64,000 bases of DNA, from the NCBI GenBank assembly GCA_037013495.1, contig CM072803.1:12976001-13040000 (forward strand). Direction: 5' to 3'. The translations under genes and the position numbers were made by a program. Under the pieces are notes generated by a model. That model ran no database searches and was not told where the DNA came from. It was given only the letters and a program-made list of their open reading frames with translations. Source of the stretch: Hippophae tibetana. Its lineage: Eukaryota; Streptophyta; Magnoliopsida; Rosales; Elaeagnaceae. Shown here in pieces: positions 1 through 11,109 of the stretch (the stretch's first letter is position 1; the number at the start of each line of letters is the position of its first letter).

Positions 1-264
1 ATGACGCAAAATTGCTCGGAAGCTAGTTTTAATTTAACTGCTAGTTTTATATATAATATCAATAGCAAAGACAATTTATAGAACTTCTATTGGTATAGAG
101 TCCATTAAACATCAAAATACAAGAAAAGTATTAAAAATTCTATATCAAAATATTGATATTAACCTAATTAAAATAAAACTTAAAAATAAATTTGATATCA
201 AAAAAAGACTAATATAACAATTAAAATCACATATTCATATACTAATAACACATATCCATAACTT
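1..264. other. AT-rich flank of the MITE, no gene seen
   Basis: No reading frame or recognisable motif is visible. Before the MITE inserted, this stretch was continuous with the DNA that starts at 793, so it may be the 3' non-coding end of the PIF/Harbinger element. No left terminal inverted repeat matching the right end near 4534 can be found here, so that end is either outside the window or lost. Confidence 0.4.
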
Positions 265-272
265 ATTATAAC

Positions 273-792
273 TAGGGGTGTGCAAAAAATCCGATTATCC
301 GATCCGTTGATTTTTCATCCGATCCGATCCAATCCGATGGTCGGATCAGATGAAGATTTTTTCCATCCGTTAAGTGCGGATCGGATGGCGGATTTCACCG
401 CGATTCATCCGATTCGATCCGATCCGACCGAAATTAATTATATATATTTAATTAATATATATTTATTAAATTAAATATATATATATATATATATAATTAA
501 TATATATTTATTTAATTTTTTAATGTTTTTTTTAAGTCAAATAATTTTATGTTATGATTTATGTAAAAATTTAAAAAATTTATTTAAAAATACAAAAAAA
601 TAGAGTTAATTAAATTTATTAATCGGATTGATCGGATTGATCGGATGTCATCCGAATATTTTATGGATCGGATTGAGCGGATGTAAGAGGTGATCGGATC
701 GGATGCGGATTAGGATGTTTCAATCCAAGCGGATGGTCAGATCGGATCGGATGACAGTAAAATCAACGGTTTCGATCCGATGAACAGCCCTA
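273..792. mobile_element. hAT-type MITE, copy 1 (520 bp)
   Basis: The element starts TAGGGGTGTGC and ends GAACAGCCCTA, giving an imperfect terminal inverted repeat. It is flanked by a perfect 8-bp target duplication ATTATAAC (265-272 and 793-800). An 8-bp duplication and a TAGGGGTG-like terminus are characteristic of hAT elements. The two ends are packed with GATCCGAT/ATCGGATC words in both orientations, which look like subterminal transposase-binding sites. The middle (about 430-620) is AT-rich with an AT microsatellite. There is no coding capacity, so it must have been moved by a transposase encoded elsewhere. A second copy lies at 29933-30470. The insertion sits exactly at the stop codon of the Harbinger second gene. 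Confidence 0.9.
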
Positions 793-1808
793 ATTATAAC
801 GCATATTCACGTCCAATAAGACTTTTAACCCAACCATCTTTGTTGTCATCATGTACGTCGAAAAATACATTCATTCTTACGGGTTTGTCAACAAGAAGAA
901 TTGTAATAACATCAAGCTCTTCATTGCTAAGTGATATGGTTCTTTGTAATTCATTGTACAATTTCATTTATTTTTCTTCTTCTTGTTTTTGTTCTTCTTC
1001 TTTTGTGATGGATTAACTTAAAAGTCTGTCAACATTCTTCATCTCTTCTGCACGTATCAAAGCTGTCCTCTCAACAGAATTTCTATAGTCATTAACTCCA
1101 ATAATTCTCTTTCTTTTTTAGATGAAACATTTGAGTTTTGCTAGTCAGTAGCATCTACGTGTTGTTATAATAGATCAGTTTCATTTACTGTCTCTTGATC
1201 TCGTTCATTATCAAGTTCTAAAACAACATCATCTAAAGGCTCTACATCTTTTCCTGTGGCTCTATCTTTACCAAATACAATAGCCAAGTCCTCATAATGA
1301 GGAAATAACTTATGTCTAAAATAAGCAACTTCTTTGTGACTTTAACAAAAATTAAAATATGTCAAATTGAAAATATTAAAAATCAAACGGATTAATTTCT
1401 AAACATAAATAATATATTTGTTTATAACAAACAAGAACAACAAAAAGATTACCTCTACATATACATCCCAAACAGGTGCTTCAACAGCTATAAATTTATT
1501 CACAGGATCTCACTCAAACCCACTACTATTCTGACCAATTAACATGACATGTATAGTAGTAAATTGAGTCTTCAATGTTTTTAATCGAGACTCAATAATA
1601 GGTTTAGTTTTCATAGTGCAATTTGGTAGTTTTTGAAGTAGTAATTTTTCAATAACATTTAAATAACCAAGTTTGAAACTACCATTAGTTCTATATAAAC
1701 CCTGATTGTGTAACTCTAAAAGACACTCAAATAATTTTTCATCTAATGTTGTTGTCCAAAATCTTTTATTATATCAAGGGCCTCAATTTCTTAAGGTAAA
1801 GATGACAT
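793..1808 (-). pseudogene. Harbinger ORF2: Myb/SANT-like DNA-binding protein, broken
   Basis: In active PIF/Harbinger elements this partner protein binds the element ends and brings in the nuclease. Translation of the minus strand gives a first exon (1808 to about 1453) with the Myb/SANT-like signature: FWTTTLDEKLFECLLEL near its start, then GYLNVIEKLL and, near its end, APVWDVYVE. A GT donor at 1452-1451 and an AG acceptor at 1341-1340 define a 112-bp intron. The second exon continues with SHKEVAYFRHKLFPHYEDLA and an acidic C-terminal tail, ending at a TAA inside the MITE target duplication. Damage includes a TAA after five codons, a frameshift before the FWTTTLDE block, a TGA replacing the conserved Trp before DPVNKF, and further stops near 1160-1190. 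Family assignment is confident; the exact start is not. Confidence 0.75.
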
Positions 1809-2098
1809 CCTAAAATTAAAAAATAAGAACAAAAAAATATCACTTATTAACAAAATAGAAATAAAAAATATATTAAAGTTGACGAGCCTAGCAACTAATG
1901 AGAAAAACTTTAAAATTGTAAGAATACAACTAATAGCTTAATGTTTTACAAGATTACACATAATTTCAATAAAATAATCTCTTCATTACAACCACAATTA
2001 AAATAAATAAGAAAATACGACTTCCATTAACCTAAACAATCACTATCATTTACTACACAACTAAATATTATTTGTCATTATCCCTGTTTCCTTTCCCT

Positions 2099-3380
2099 TC
2101 ATTCATTGTACATGTTTGATGTCATATTGTCTCTAAATACAATCCATTCATGTGTAGAGTCTACAATTCTTATTGTATCTTCAACATCCTCATCCTTATC
2201 CTCTTCATCTTCTAGATTTTCCCAATTTTCCTCAAATGGATCATATGACATCTCCTTTCTTATATAGTTGTGTAACAAGCAACAATCAATAATTATTCAT
2301 TTTTGAGTCTTAATGGGATAGAATGTTGGACTTCTTAGAATTTTCCATCGATTCTTTAACACACCAAAGCATTTCTCAATCACATTTCTAGCTTGTGAGT
2401 GCTTCATGTCAAACAAAGCATGTGGATTGCGAGGTTATGGACCATCTCTTCATTCACTCAAATGATAACGTTGAACACGATATAGAGAAAGAAATCCATT
2501 GGAATTTGCATATCTACACAAGATAATAATACCCTATATATTAAATATATTTTATAGTTCAATTTCATATTCCAAGACTTTAAAAAAATTGATTAATTCA
2601 CATATTACTTACTAAGTTGAACTTTAAATCCATTCCTTCTACGTATAACTTCACGTAAGACTATACTATTAGCTGTTGAACCCTCCAAATTGGGTAAAAC
2701 ATAAATAAATTGCATATTAAGAGAGAAAACATCCAAAACATTTGTGGTAACCTCACCAGTTTCGATACTTAGACTTATCACCTACAGGAACTCTTACCCT
2801 AATATGAGTACCATCAAGTGCTCCTAAGCAACCCTAGTACCAATAAGTAAAGTAAAATATGAAATTATTAAAAATATTACACTATAATAAGATGCTATAT
2901 CTACCTTGAAACATTTCCACCTATCATCGTCACAATTGTCAAGAATAGGCTCAGGTTTTTTCAGTAACTTCTTATGCAATCATATGATAGAATGCAAGAC
3001 ATTGTTGAAATACGTACTAGCTGTCTCTCCAGATCTTCTAAATCAATCAGTTATAACTCTATTTTTCACATGGTGTGTAATTACATCAAGAAACATGGCT
3101 ACCTACTAATCTACTACCAAATGCTTTGATTGTTTTAGCCCCCTCTAGTTTCAAGCATTGTACACAAATTGGTAAAATCACTCATACTCATCCTAAGTTG
3201 ATTAATACTAGTAATGTTGCTATCATAGTACAATCTATACATAATTTTCCTATTTGAAAAAAAATCAAACTCATACAATTGTATCCTTAAAGATATTGTC
3301 ATGTTTTTATCCATCACCATCTCAAAAAAGAATTTTACAATATACATTATATGCATCAGGTACACAATAATAGCATCCAC
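2099..3380 (-). pseudogene. Harbinger ORF1: HARBI1-like DDE nuclease, broken
   Basis: This would be the transposase (DDE_Tnp_4 family) that cuts and joins the element ends. The minus-strand translation shows the N-terminal helical region (MSMSDFTNLCTMLETRGG near 3200, then FLDVITHHVKNRVITD and FRRSGETASTYFNNVLHSII at about 2960-3090). The catalytic core follows: LGALDGTHIRVRVPVGDKSK (about 2760-2830), with the first catalytic Asp in ALDGT. The end of the core reads HSQARNVIEKCFGVLKNRWK (about 2350-2410), then RSPTFYPIKTQ and CCLLHNYIRKEM (about 2260-2340), and an acidic tail to the stop at 2099. In-frame stops interrupt both the helical region and the core, and intron-like AT-rich gaps lie near 2520-2600 and 2840-2900. 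It is therefore non-functional. Confidence 0.8.
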
Positions 3381-4094
3381 CTATTACACATTCAAGCTAT
3401 GTTCATCTATTTTACCTTAAAATTACAAACAAAAACAATACTTAATCATGAACAACGATATACTCATAAAATTGACAACAAATACCTACTTTATATTCAC
3501 AGTCAGGAAACTCTCGCTTTTTCTTTTTTCTATAGAAGAAAATATCATAAATATGATTTATTACAATCAATGCATGTACTGGAGTCATTAGCACCAATGG
3601 ATAGTTTATGCCAAAATTAGAATATCTTCTATAATGAAATTGTCAAAATTAATCCTAAAAGCTCCAATTGATAGTTTATGCTAGTAAGTCAGAAAACTCT
3701 AGCAAAGAACAAATAACTTTATTGTTCGAAACAATATCATAATCGTGTTCATGAGACGTAGAAGGAATGTTCATATTAAATGTTATGTTTGGGTTCATGA
3801 GACCAACAAATCGATTCAAATCAAAGAACAATGAATATTATATATCAAAATATCATAAAAGAGAACATAAATAGGAATCAATTCAAAATAGAAATAAATA
3901 TTATATAACAAAGAACAATATCATAGAACAATCTGAGATGAACAAGGCACAATATCATAACAGAGAACAAAAATAGGAATCAATTCAAAATAGAAATAAA
4001 TATTACAGAATAGAGAACAATCTTAGAGAAAAATGCACAATATCAGGCAACAAATAATATATTCAGAAGCGAGAAGCAAAAAACAAAAAAGAAA

Positions 4095-4312
4095 ATGCCT
4101 CGTGAAGAAATTAAGGTTACGAGACAAAAGAGAGAGAAAACACGAAATGAGGACGAGAACTCACCTCGAAGATCAAAGAAACCACCAGTTGTGGAAGACC
4201 AAGCGACGATTGAGAGCAGAGTTGGAGGAGAAATCGTGTTGCGTAGGGTTCAATTCATGGGTGACAAAAATAGGAGGTAGACGATTGTTCTTTGTGTGTT
4301 AGTTTATATATA
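4095..4312 (-). promoter_or_regulatory. Putative promoter and 5' leader of the Harbinger nuclease gene
   Basis: On the minus strand a TATATAAA box (4303-4310) precedes a leader that contains a consensus splice donor, GAG|GTGAG, at 4165/4164. A spliced 5' leader upstream of the transposase start is common in this family. Forward-strand reading frames across this stretch look like chance. Confidence 0.4.
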
Positions 4313-4537
4313 TCAAGGGCAAAATTGGAAAAAATAATGCTATATGAAGGACAAAATTGGAACAATAAAATCATATCAGGAATGAAATCATGATTTCTTA
4401 AGAGAAAAATGAATTCTGATTCTTTCTCCTTTAGGAATCTATTTCATTCCTGAATTATTTTTCAACCTGATCAAACACACAAATGAAAATAATCAATTCT
4501 AATTTTTTTTCATTCCATCCAACCAAACAAAGCATAA

Positions 4538-4828
4538 CAGATTAGTAATTTGTGGGAATGATTCACGTTATTATCGTTTTCAATCACAATTCGAATAACA
4601 ATAAATATTTTTTATCAAACAAAATTTAATTTGAGATTAAATAATCGAATAATTATATATTACAGAACTTATATATACTATAGAATTAATGTATATTGAA
4701 AAGATCAAAATGAATGGTGTTTTATGTATAGGATTAACTATAAAACTAAAGCCAAGGCCACGCACGTTAAAAAATATATATATATCAACAAAGAGTGTAA
4801 CTTTTTAGCTTTTACTTTCTTTCCTTTT
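4538..4828. other. Intergenic, AT-rich
   Basis: This is the gap between the Harbinger right end and the 3' end of the universal stress protein gene. It probably holds that gene's 3' untranslated region and terminator. Several AT runs occur (for example near 4770-4790), but no single polyadenylation site can be picked out. Confidence 0.4.
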
Positions 4829-7613
4829 TTAAGCCAATAACCAGAAATCTTTTTGACGCTTAGTGGTAATCAAATAGCCACCGAGTTTCTTACTTTTCCT
4901 CCTCACAGCAATGGCCATGCAATTAGCATTCTGAATCACATACTCTACTACTCCACAACTAACACGATTATTGCCTGACCACATCATTAGCAAACGCCAT
5001 GTCGTTGATCTTTTTTTCTGCCCCAAAACCACCATTCCCACTCCTTGCTTTTTTGCTTCTTCCACTATTCTTTCACCTTTCTCTTTCCCACCTTCAACCA
5101 CTACTACTTCCACTTGTACCTGATTTTTCAGTACCAAAGTTTAGTTAGAAATTCATGTATTTTTATTTTTCTGGAATATAAATTATTATTGTTATAAAAA
5201 TAATTCATGGTTTTATATGTATAATAATGGCACTATAAAATGTAATTAATACTAAATATAAAATAAAATGTAATTAATACTAAATATAAAATAATTTTTT
5301 CATGTATTTCTATTGTGTTAATAACAAAAATTATTATGATAATATCATTACTTTTTTAATAAATCATTAATGAAATTGTATTTATTTGACAACAAAATAA
5401 AAGAGAAAAAATTGAAACTTCATCTGTTTTTTATCTTCAAACATGAATGATCAAATAACCATATCACAAGCATTGATTTACAAGGGAAAGAACTTTATTA
5501 GAAGCATTTTTTTAAATATATTGTGGATTGGGATTCAAGTATAAAATTTTGAAAGGATTAAGTTATTTGTATAATTTAATTTCTTAAATTATAACTAATG
5601 TTAGTTATTTAACTTTAAAAAATCGGGACAAAATGTATTATTAAAAAAATACATTAGTTATTATAATTAATTAAAAAAATTATTAAAAAATTAGGATAAA
5701 ATATATTATTTTAATTATTTTTAAATTAAAATATTTTAATTAAAAATAATATATTTTATTTTTAATTGATTAATTTTTTAAAAAATTAATAGATTGAATG
5801 AAACTATTTATAATTTAAATAACCAAATAATATAAACTAAGAAAAGACGGTCATACTTTTAAATTATAAAAAATTAGGATAAAAAATATTATTTTAATTA
5901 TTTTTAAATTAAACTATTTTAATTAAAAAATTATTAAAATAATATTTTTTTCTTAATTGATTAACTTTTTCAAAAATTAATAAATTGAATGAAATTATTT
6001 ATGATTTAAATAATCAAATAACATTAACTATTTACTAAGAAAAATACAGTCACACTTTTATCAATTTTTCAAAAGAAATGTAATTTTTTTTACTAATTAT
6101 ATTATGACTAAGATTATTTAGTTGGTAGCTCAAATAACCTTTAGGCCCATCAATACATAGGGGACAATGATTTTTTTTTCCTACGTAGGGAACAATGAAT
6201 ATTTTTTTACATAAAAGCAGGTTTTTTTTAACATAAAGACATGATTGTTTTTCCAAAACAAAACAGTGTTTTTAGTGCTTCGAACCAATTATTTAAATTA
6301 GGGACAGAGTCTTGTCGATAAGACTAGAAGATGAATCATAGACAAATATTTGAGTTGATTTTTAACAATCTTAACATCTATTATTTTATAATATAAAAAA
6401 TGGAAGAAAAAAAATGTATATAGCTTTTCAAAAAATATATATAAGTAATTAATATTTTTTATCTTAAATAAAAATAATATCTTATTATATATATATATAT
6501 ATATATTTATGGGATAAAATCTTAAATAATTTTTTAGATTAAATTATTTGTCATATTTAACGATTAAAAATTATATCATTTAATTCTTTAATTTTGTCAA
6601 AATAATCAATTTAAAATAAATTATATTATTTTAATAAAAATTTATTAAAATAATATAATTTATCTTTAATTATTATTTTTTATAAAATTAACTAAATTTT
6701 GTGATATTTCTCAGTCCATCCTGTGTAAAGTATGATCAAAGAGCTCAACTCTTAAAATGCCTACCTCAGGTCTCTTGAATTCACACAAGCTCTTCAAAGT
6801 ACGAACTAATTCATAAGCCTTTGGATTTATCTTCTTTCTTGGCTCTTCAATACTTGAGGCTGCATAATAAAATATTTAATCCATATGCGAAATAAAATCA
6901 ATTTATCTGATTATAAATAAGAAATTAACATACGTAAAAATTTTAAAACATAAACGCACTTTCAATTCCTTAATTATACAAGTTAGAGTAGTTTAATTTT
7001 TTTTATATCAATTTAAATAGCATTACAGAGACATATTAACAAATTTTAAATTTTAAATTTTAAATTTTTTTATTTTTTTATCAATTTTATAGTTATTGTT
7101 ATCTGTTATTAAAAATAATTTATAGATAATTAAAAATATAATAAAATAAAAAATTATTTATTTACTTTATAATTTTCTTAAAATAAAATGATTAAATTAT
7201 TAAAAAAATACTTTTCTTGGTGTAATTAAGGGACAATTGCTGTAACCCATCCCAAATTTAATTATCAAAATAATCAGACCTTGTTTAGAAGATTGTTTGG
7301 TTACATGAAGAAGAATAAGCTTGTCCTGGTTTTGAATAGTATGAGACAGAGTCCATTGCAAAGCTCCCTTAGCTTCAATACTTGAATCAACCACAACCAT
7401 GATTTTCCTAGAAAATACCAACTTGGGTTTTGCTCCATTTTCATTCTTCTCATCTTTAACATCCTTAGAAGAACATTGATCAGTTTTTTGATCATCTTGT
7501 TTAGTCAAATTTGTACCTAACTTTGTGGCTTGTAATGGTGGAGAACGAACTCTAACATGAGGTCTAATTCTGTTTAGGCAAAAACTTGGTAATTTTGGGG
7601 CTGTTTTGGCCAT
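4829..7613 (-). CDS. Universal stress protein family protein (USP / adenine nucleotide alpha-hydrolase-like), three exons
   Basis: Exons read 7613-7280, 6859-6765 and 5119-4829 on the minus strand, with GT/AG at both introns (420 and 1645 bp) and phases that join cleanly into 239 codons plus stop. The start is the first ATG of an open frame, preceded by a leader with CT-rich runs. Residues 1-65 are a basic, low-complexity N-terminus. The USP fold begins at KIMVVVDSSIEAKGALQW, the first strand and helix of the family. Exon 2 supplies the AYELVRTLKSLCEFKRPE helix. Exon 3 supplies EVVVVEGGKEKGERIVEEA, VGMVVLGQKKRS and the CMAIAVRRKSKKLGGYLITT end that is typical of the plant subgroup. Such proteins are usually cytosolic or nuclear; plant USPs are linked to stress and some bind ATP, but the exact role of this one is unknown. 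No stop or frameshift is seen. It is the only intact host gene in the window, sitting between two transposons. Confidence 0.85.
5684..6060. repeat. Tandem duplication (about 185 bp x 2) in intron 2 of the USP gene
   Basis: Two adjacent copies (about 5684-5865 and 5866-6060) share the same order of words: AAAAAATTAGGATAAAA, then TTTTAATTATTTTTAAATT, then TTAATTGATTAA, then TTGAATGAAA, and a less AT-rich end (GACGGTCATACTTTT versus TACAGTCACACTTTT). The copies have diverged by several substitutions and small gaps. Each contains short self-complementary stretches. Confidence 0.7.
6616..6663. repeat. Perfect AT palindrome, 23-bp arms
   Basis: A 48-bp perfect inverted repeat with a 2-bp centre lies in intron 2 of the USP gene. 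The arm begins ATAAATTATATTATTTTAAT and its exact reverse complement follows. It could extrude as a cruciform in DNA or fold as a hairpin in the pre-mRNA. It may be the core of a short AT-rich MITE, but no target duplication was found. Confidence 0.75.
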
Positions 7614-8204
7614 TTGTTAATTTGATACACAATATGGAGAGAAAGAGAGAGACACCAATTGGTAATATAAGAAACAGAGGAAAGCAGAACAACGAGGCAG
7701 TGGCAGAACATCAACAAATTTCTAGAGAAGTTGGTCTGCTCAACTTTTGGCTAATATGGTTAATTTTTGCTTTTTCTTTATCTTTTTCCCCTTTATTTTG
7801 ATGTGTAATCATTTCAGGGTTTCTTTTTTCTTTTTCCAATTTTTTTTATTGGGGATCTATGATTCTCAACGTGCTTGTCATGATTCATGAAGTTGTAGGG
7901 TCATGTCTCTTAGATTATATATTTATTATCATCAATTTAAAAATAAGGGATTGGATTCTTGGCAAATCAGTTTTAATTTTTTTCCTTTATATATTTCATG
8001 GTAATTTTTTTATTAGGAATAAACTAAATTAATTTTGTCCTCATTTTTAATAAATTTACCACTCAATTTTTATAAATTTTTACTTCTATTTTCAAAAAAA
8101 TAATACATTATATTTTTATATTATACAAAAAAAAACTTATATTTTTTTATATTATACAAAGAAAATATATATATATTAAAAATTTATAAGGCATAAATTA
8201 TTAA
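7614..8204. other. USP 5' leader, promoter region and AT-rich intergenic DNA
   Basis: Read on the minus strand, the first 150 bp upstream of the USP ATG are CT-rich (TCTCTCTCTTTCTCTCC near 7640), which is typical of plant 5' leaders. The rest, up to the Tat LTR at 8205, is AT-rich without a reading frame. No clear TATA box can be assigned. Confidence 0.4.
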
Positions 8205-8632
8205 TGTTTGTTATTAAATATGTAATGGACATATGACCTGATAAATACATGTACTTTGTTAGGGAATAGTTAGGACATAAGGCTGGCTTATCAAATTGCG
8301 TGGGCTTGGATGTTAAGACCTAGTGAAACTATGATATCTTGACGTGATCACGGTTCTCCCTCTTCACAAGCGACCTGCATATAACGACTTCCTTTTATTT
8401 GTGTGTAATGTTTGTAGCGATATGCTTTCTATTTAAACTAGTTAGTGTGTAATTTTACTACATATGTAATCGTGTATCTAGGCTGTTTAATACGTACCTT
8501 GTCATGTACGTAAGATACTATACATATATATACCTCTTAAATGAGTAGAGTACAAGATCTATTCATTTGTCCATATTTTCTACTTCTCTCTAAAAATCAC
8601 TAAAATCTTACACCTGAAATTCTCTCCAAACA
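8205..8632 (+). repeat. 5' LTR of the Tat element
   Basis: It starts TGTTTG and ends CCAAACA, a matching short inverted terminus, two bases before the primer-binding site. The corresponding start at 18051 is TGTTTGG. A shared internal run is recognisable in both LTRs (TACGTAAGATACTATACATA near 8510 and 18420). Relative to the 3' LTR it lacks a segment around 8290. The ATATATATAC run near 8530 is the likely TATA region. Confidence 0.8.
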
Positions 8633-8633
8633 A

Positions 8634-8652
8634 TTGGCGCCATCTGTGGGAA
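8634..8652 (+). other. Primer-binding site of the Tat element
   Basis: TTGGCGCCATCTGTGGGAA follows the 5' LTR. TGGCGCC is a usual start of the minus-strand primer-binding site in Tat and related plant Ty3/gypsy elements. Confidence 0.75.
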
Positions 8653-8733
8653 ACTTAAATCTTTTTAATCCAGCATCTGAGAACTGCTTTTATTTTAAGA
8701 GAATTTACCGGTGTTGATTTACATTAACTCTAG

Positions 8734-10230
8734 ATGGATCATCCATCCATTATCCAACCAGACGACCTCGTTCCAGTGGCTCAAGAATGTGACCTTAATA
8801 ATAGGGTACTCCACTCCTCACCCATCAGTCTGCTATCAAACCGTGACTTAAGGACCACTTAAGCTAGCGAGGAGCAGGTATCCACCTTGTGTGATGTCGG
8901 TCCAGCCACCCAAGCTACACGACCCTATGGTATTTCCCTACGCTACAGTTCGAATAATCCTCCTTATGAAGGAGAAGCGATGATACGAGCACTTCAAAAA
9001 CAGATTACAAAATTGCAACAAGCCTTCATTGAATGTCAAAAGGATAACAAGGAGTTAAGATCTCGATTAGAACAAAACACATACTCAGACACAGAGAGTT
9101 CCTTTTTTACACCCTGTAATCCTCAGATGGTACATCAACCTTCCAGAAGAGAGCATGTACCTTATACATCATATCCTCATTAATGTGTGGTAAGGGAGCA
9201 ACGCCCGCACATAATTTTTGATCCTCCTATCATTGGGGGGACTTCCTGTGCAAATCCTTTGACTTATGGACCAAAAATTCAACCCATTCAACTGCACGAT
9301 CTGAGTGAAGAATTGGACAAAAGATTAAAAGAGATGGAAGAAAAGATGTGGATAAAGTTTAACGATAGATTTGCGAGACAGGAAAAGGCAAAGCCTTGGG
9401 GTGATATTGAAAATGTTTGTTATCAATTATCTATGTCTCCTTTCTCTGATCTCACCGAGTTAACTGTACCTCCCCTTAAATTTAATGGTTTATGGAGTTA
9501 CCTCCCAAGAGTATTGCTAGCTTTGACGCTTTGTTCAAAATATTCATTACCAATTACACTTGTAACAAACCTATCAAGAAGGAGTCACATCACCTATTTT
9601 CGATCATCCAAGAGGAGGATAAATCAATTGACGCTTACATGCGAAGATTTAAAAAGTAGAAGATGAAAATTAATCAATGCCCCGATTCTATAGCCATAAA
9701 AGCTTTTCGAAAAGGAATAAAACATGATAATGGCTTTTCATAGAACTGACGAAATCCACACCACATTCCTTAGACGTAGTTAACAAGAAAACCTAAAAAT
9801 TTGTTAATGTGGAAAAGGAGATGAAATTAAGCAAATGGTTGGCTAACAAAAACCAAAGGCGCCCCCCTCTTATGAAGAGTGAAGAAAACAAAAGGCCTAT
9901 AGGCAATAAACGTCCTAATTGTTCCCGTTTTAAACCCGTATTTAGACCAAATAATAATTCCAACACTTGGAGTCGAGCTTTATCTCCCTTTCATGGACCC
10001 CCATTACGTGTAACATTGGTGGAAGTAGTACGTCGAATGGAATGCCTTAATAATGTAAATGGCCACCAACTATGAAAGCTCCGCTCAGAAACCCCAACAA
10101 ATATTGCATATTCTATAGAGACACAAGGCACTGGACTCAGGACTACCGCCATTTAAAATGGGAAATTGAACACCTACTTTCAGAAGGCTACTTAGGGGAT
10201 ATAGTTGACAAAGCCAAAAATCCATGAGAA
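8734..10230 (+). pseudogene. gag of the Tat element, broken
   Basis: The frame opens at ATG 8734 and reads through two TAA stops (near 8860 and 9181) to about 9490, where it shifts frame. The N-terminal part has a predicted coiled coil (IRALQKQITKLQQAFIECQK). A later part matches the capsid-like domain of plant gag (SIIQEEDKSIDAYMRRFKK near 9600, then MKINQCPDSIAIKAF). The C-terminal knuckle region near 10095-10190 retains the Tat order of C..F/Y..D..H....D and then LKWEIEHLLSEGYLGD, but its last Cys has become Tyr. It would have formed the particle core; it is now a relic. Confidence 0.65.
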
Positions 10231-10443
10231 GAGACTCAAAGGGAGAACTCAAACTGAAGGCTCAGGACACAAGACAAATCAATTTCGATTCAGAATGAAC
10301 CAAATAGAGCACACCCCATTCCACTAAGGGATATACAGATAATACAAACCATACATTATGGCCTCACCATGGCTGGTCACTCTAACAATTCTAGAAAAAG
10401 ATATGCATGAGAGGCTCGAGATACGAGAAATTTAATATATGGC

Positions 10444-10836
10444 ATGAGAATTGAAGGACCTATTTATCCCATTACTTTCGAAGATAGAGAATGCCTACAT
10501 CTCCATGACAATTCTCTAGTAATCACAATGCGAATAGCTCATTGCGAGGTATGTCAGATATTAGTTGACAATGGTAGTTCTTACGACCTCTTATATTTAT
10601 CCAATCTGCTTGACATGAACATAGACCCCAAAGAAATCTCCCCGTAACAAATGCCTCTAGTTGGTTTCAATGGTAGTGTAACAATGTTGGTAGGAACCAT
10701 ACGCCTACCAGTGTCAGTAGAAGGATCTATAGTTTTAACAACCTTCATAATTTTGAATACTCCCACATCCTATAATGCTATTTTGGGACACCCATGGATA
10801 CACAAAATGAAAGCGATGCCTTCAACATATCATTAG
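10444..10836 (+). pseudogene. Retropepsin-like protease domain of the Tat element, broken
   Basis: The signature ILVDNGSSYDLLY (near 10560) corresponds to the usual VDNGSS active-site loop of Tat-lineage proteases, with the catalytic Asp kept. A TAA at 10645 separates it from the flap and C-terminal part (LVGFNGS, then YNAILGHPWIHKMKA), which is again typical of the family. It would release the Gag and Pol parts from the polyprotein. Confidence 0.7.
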
Positions 10837-11109
10837 TTAATTAAATATCCTACCGTTAATGAGATACGACAAATTGAGGGGGAACAAGGGCACGAAGTTG
10901 CTACAACGCTGCCATGAAGAATGTGTTACCCTAAACCTTGGAATAACAACTAAAGGTTAAAAGTCACCTCTATAAATTTAAGAAATTGCATGCAAGTGAA
11001 CATATTACCATAGAGGCCCACAGTGAATATGATATGGTCCTTATAGGAGACACGAAGAGCGAACAATATGTTGAAATCAATGGTGCACTATCTCCTTCAT
11101 TTAAAATTA

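Larger units (their letters stand above)
793..4534 (-). mobile_element. PIF/Harbinger DNA transposon, decayed, left end not seen
   Basis: Two convergently placed signatures identify the family: a HARBI1-like DDE nuclease gene (3380 to 2099) and a Myb/SANT-like DNA-binding protein gene (1808 to 793), both on the minus strand. The right terminus reads CCATCCAACCAAACAAAGCA followed by TAA at 4535-4537. This matches the usual PIF/Harbinger/Tourist end (GG..TTGTTTGG) with a TAA/TTA target site. The sequence just inside it (about 4380-4530) is rich in ATTCCATTCC-like words, typical of subterminal regions. Both genes carry stops and frameshifts, so the element cannot supply its own proteins. The left inverted repeat is outside the window or unrecognisable. 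Confidence 0.75.

Noticed and set aside
4033..4302. Forward reading frame with Lys/Arg/Glu-rich product
   Set aside because: It covers the likely 5' leader and promoter of the minus-strand Harbinger nuclease gene. The composition follows from AG-rich DNA and no domain is visible.
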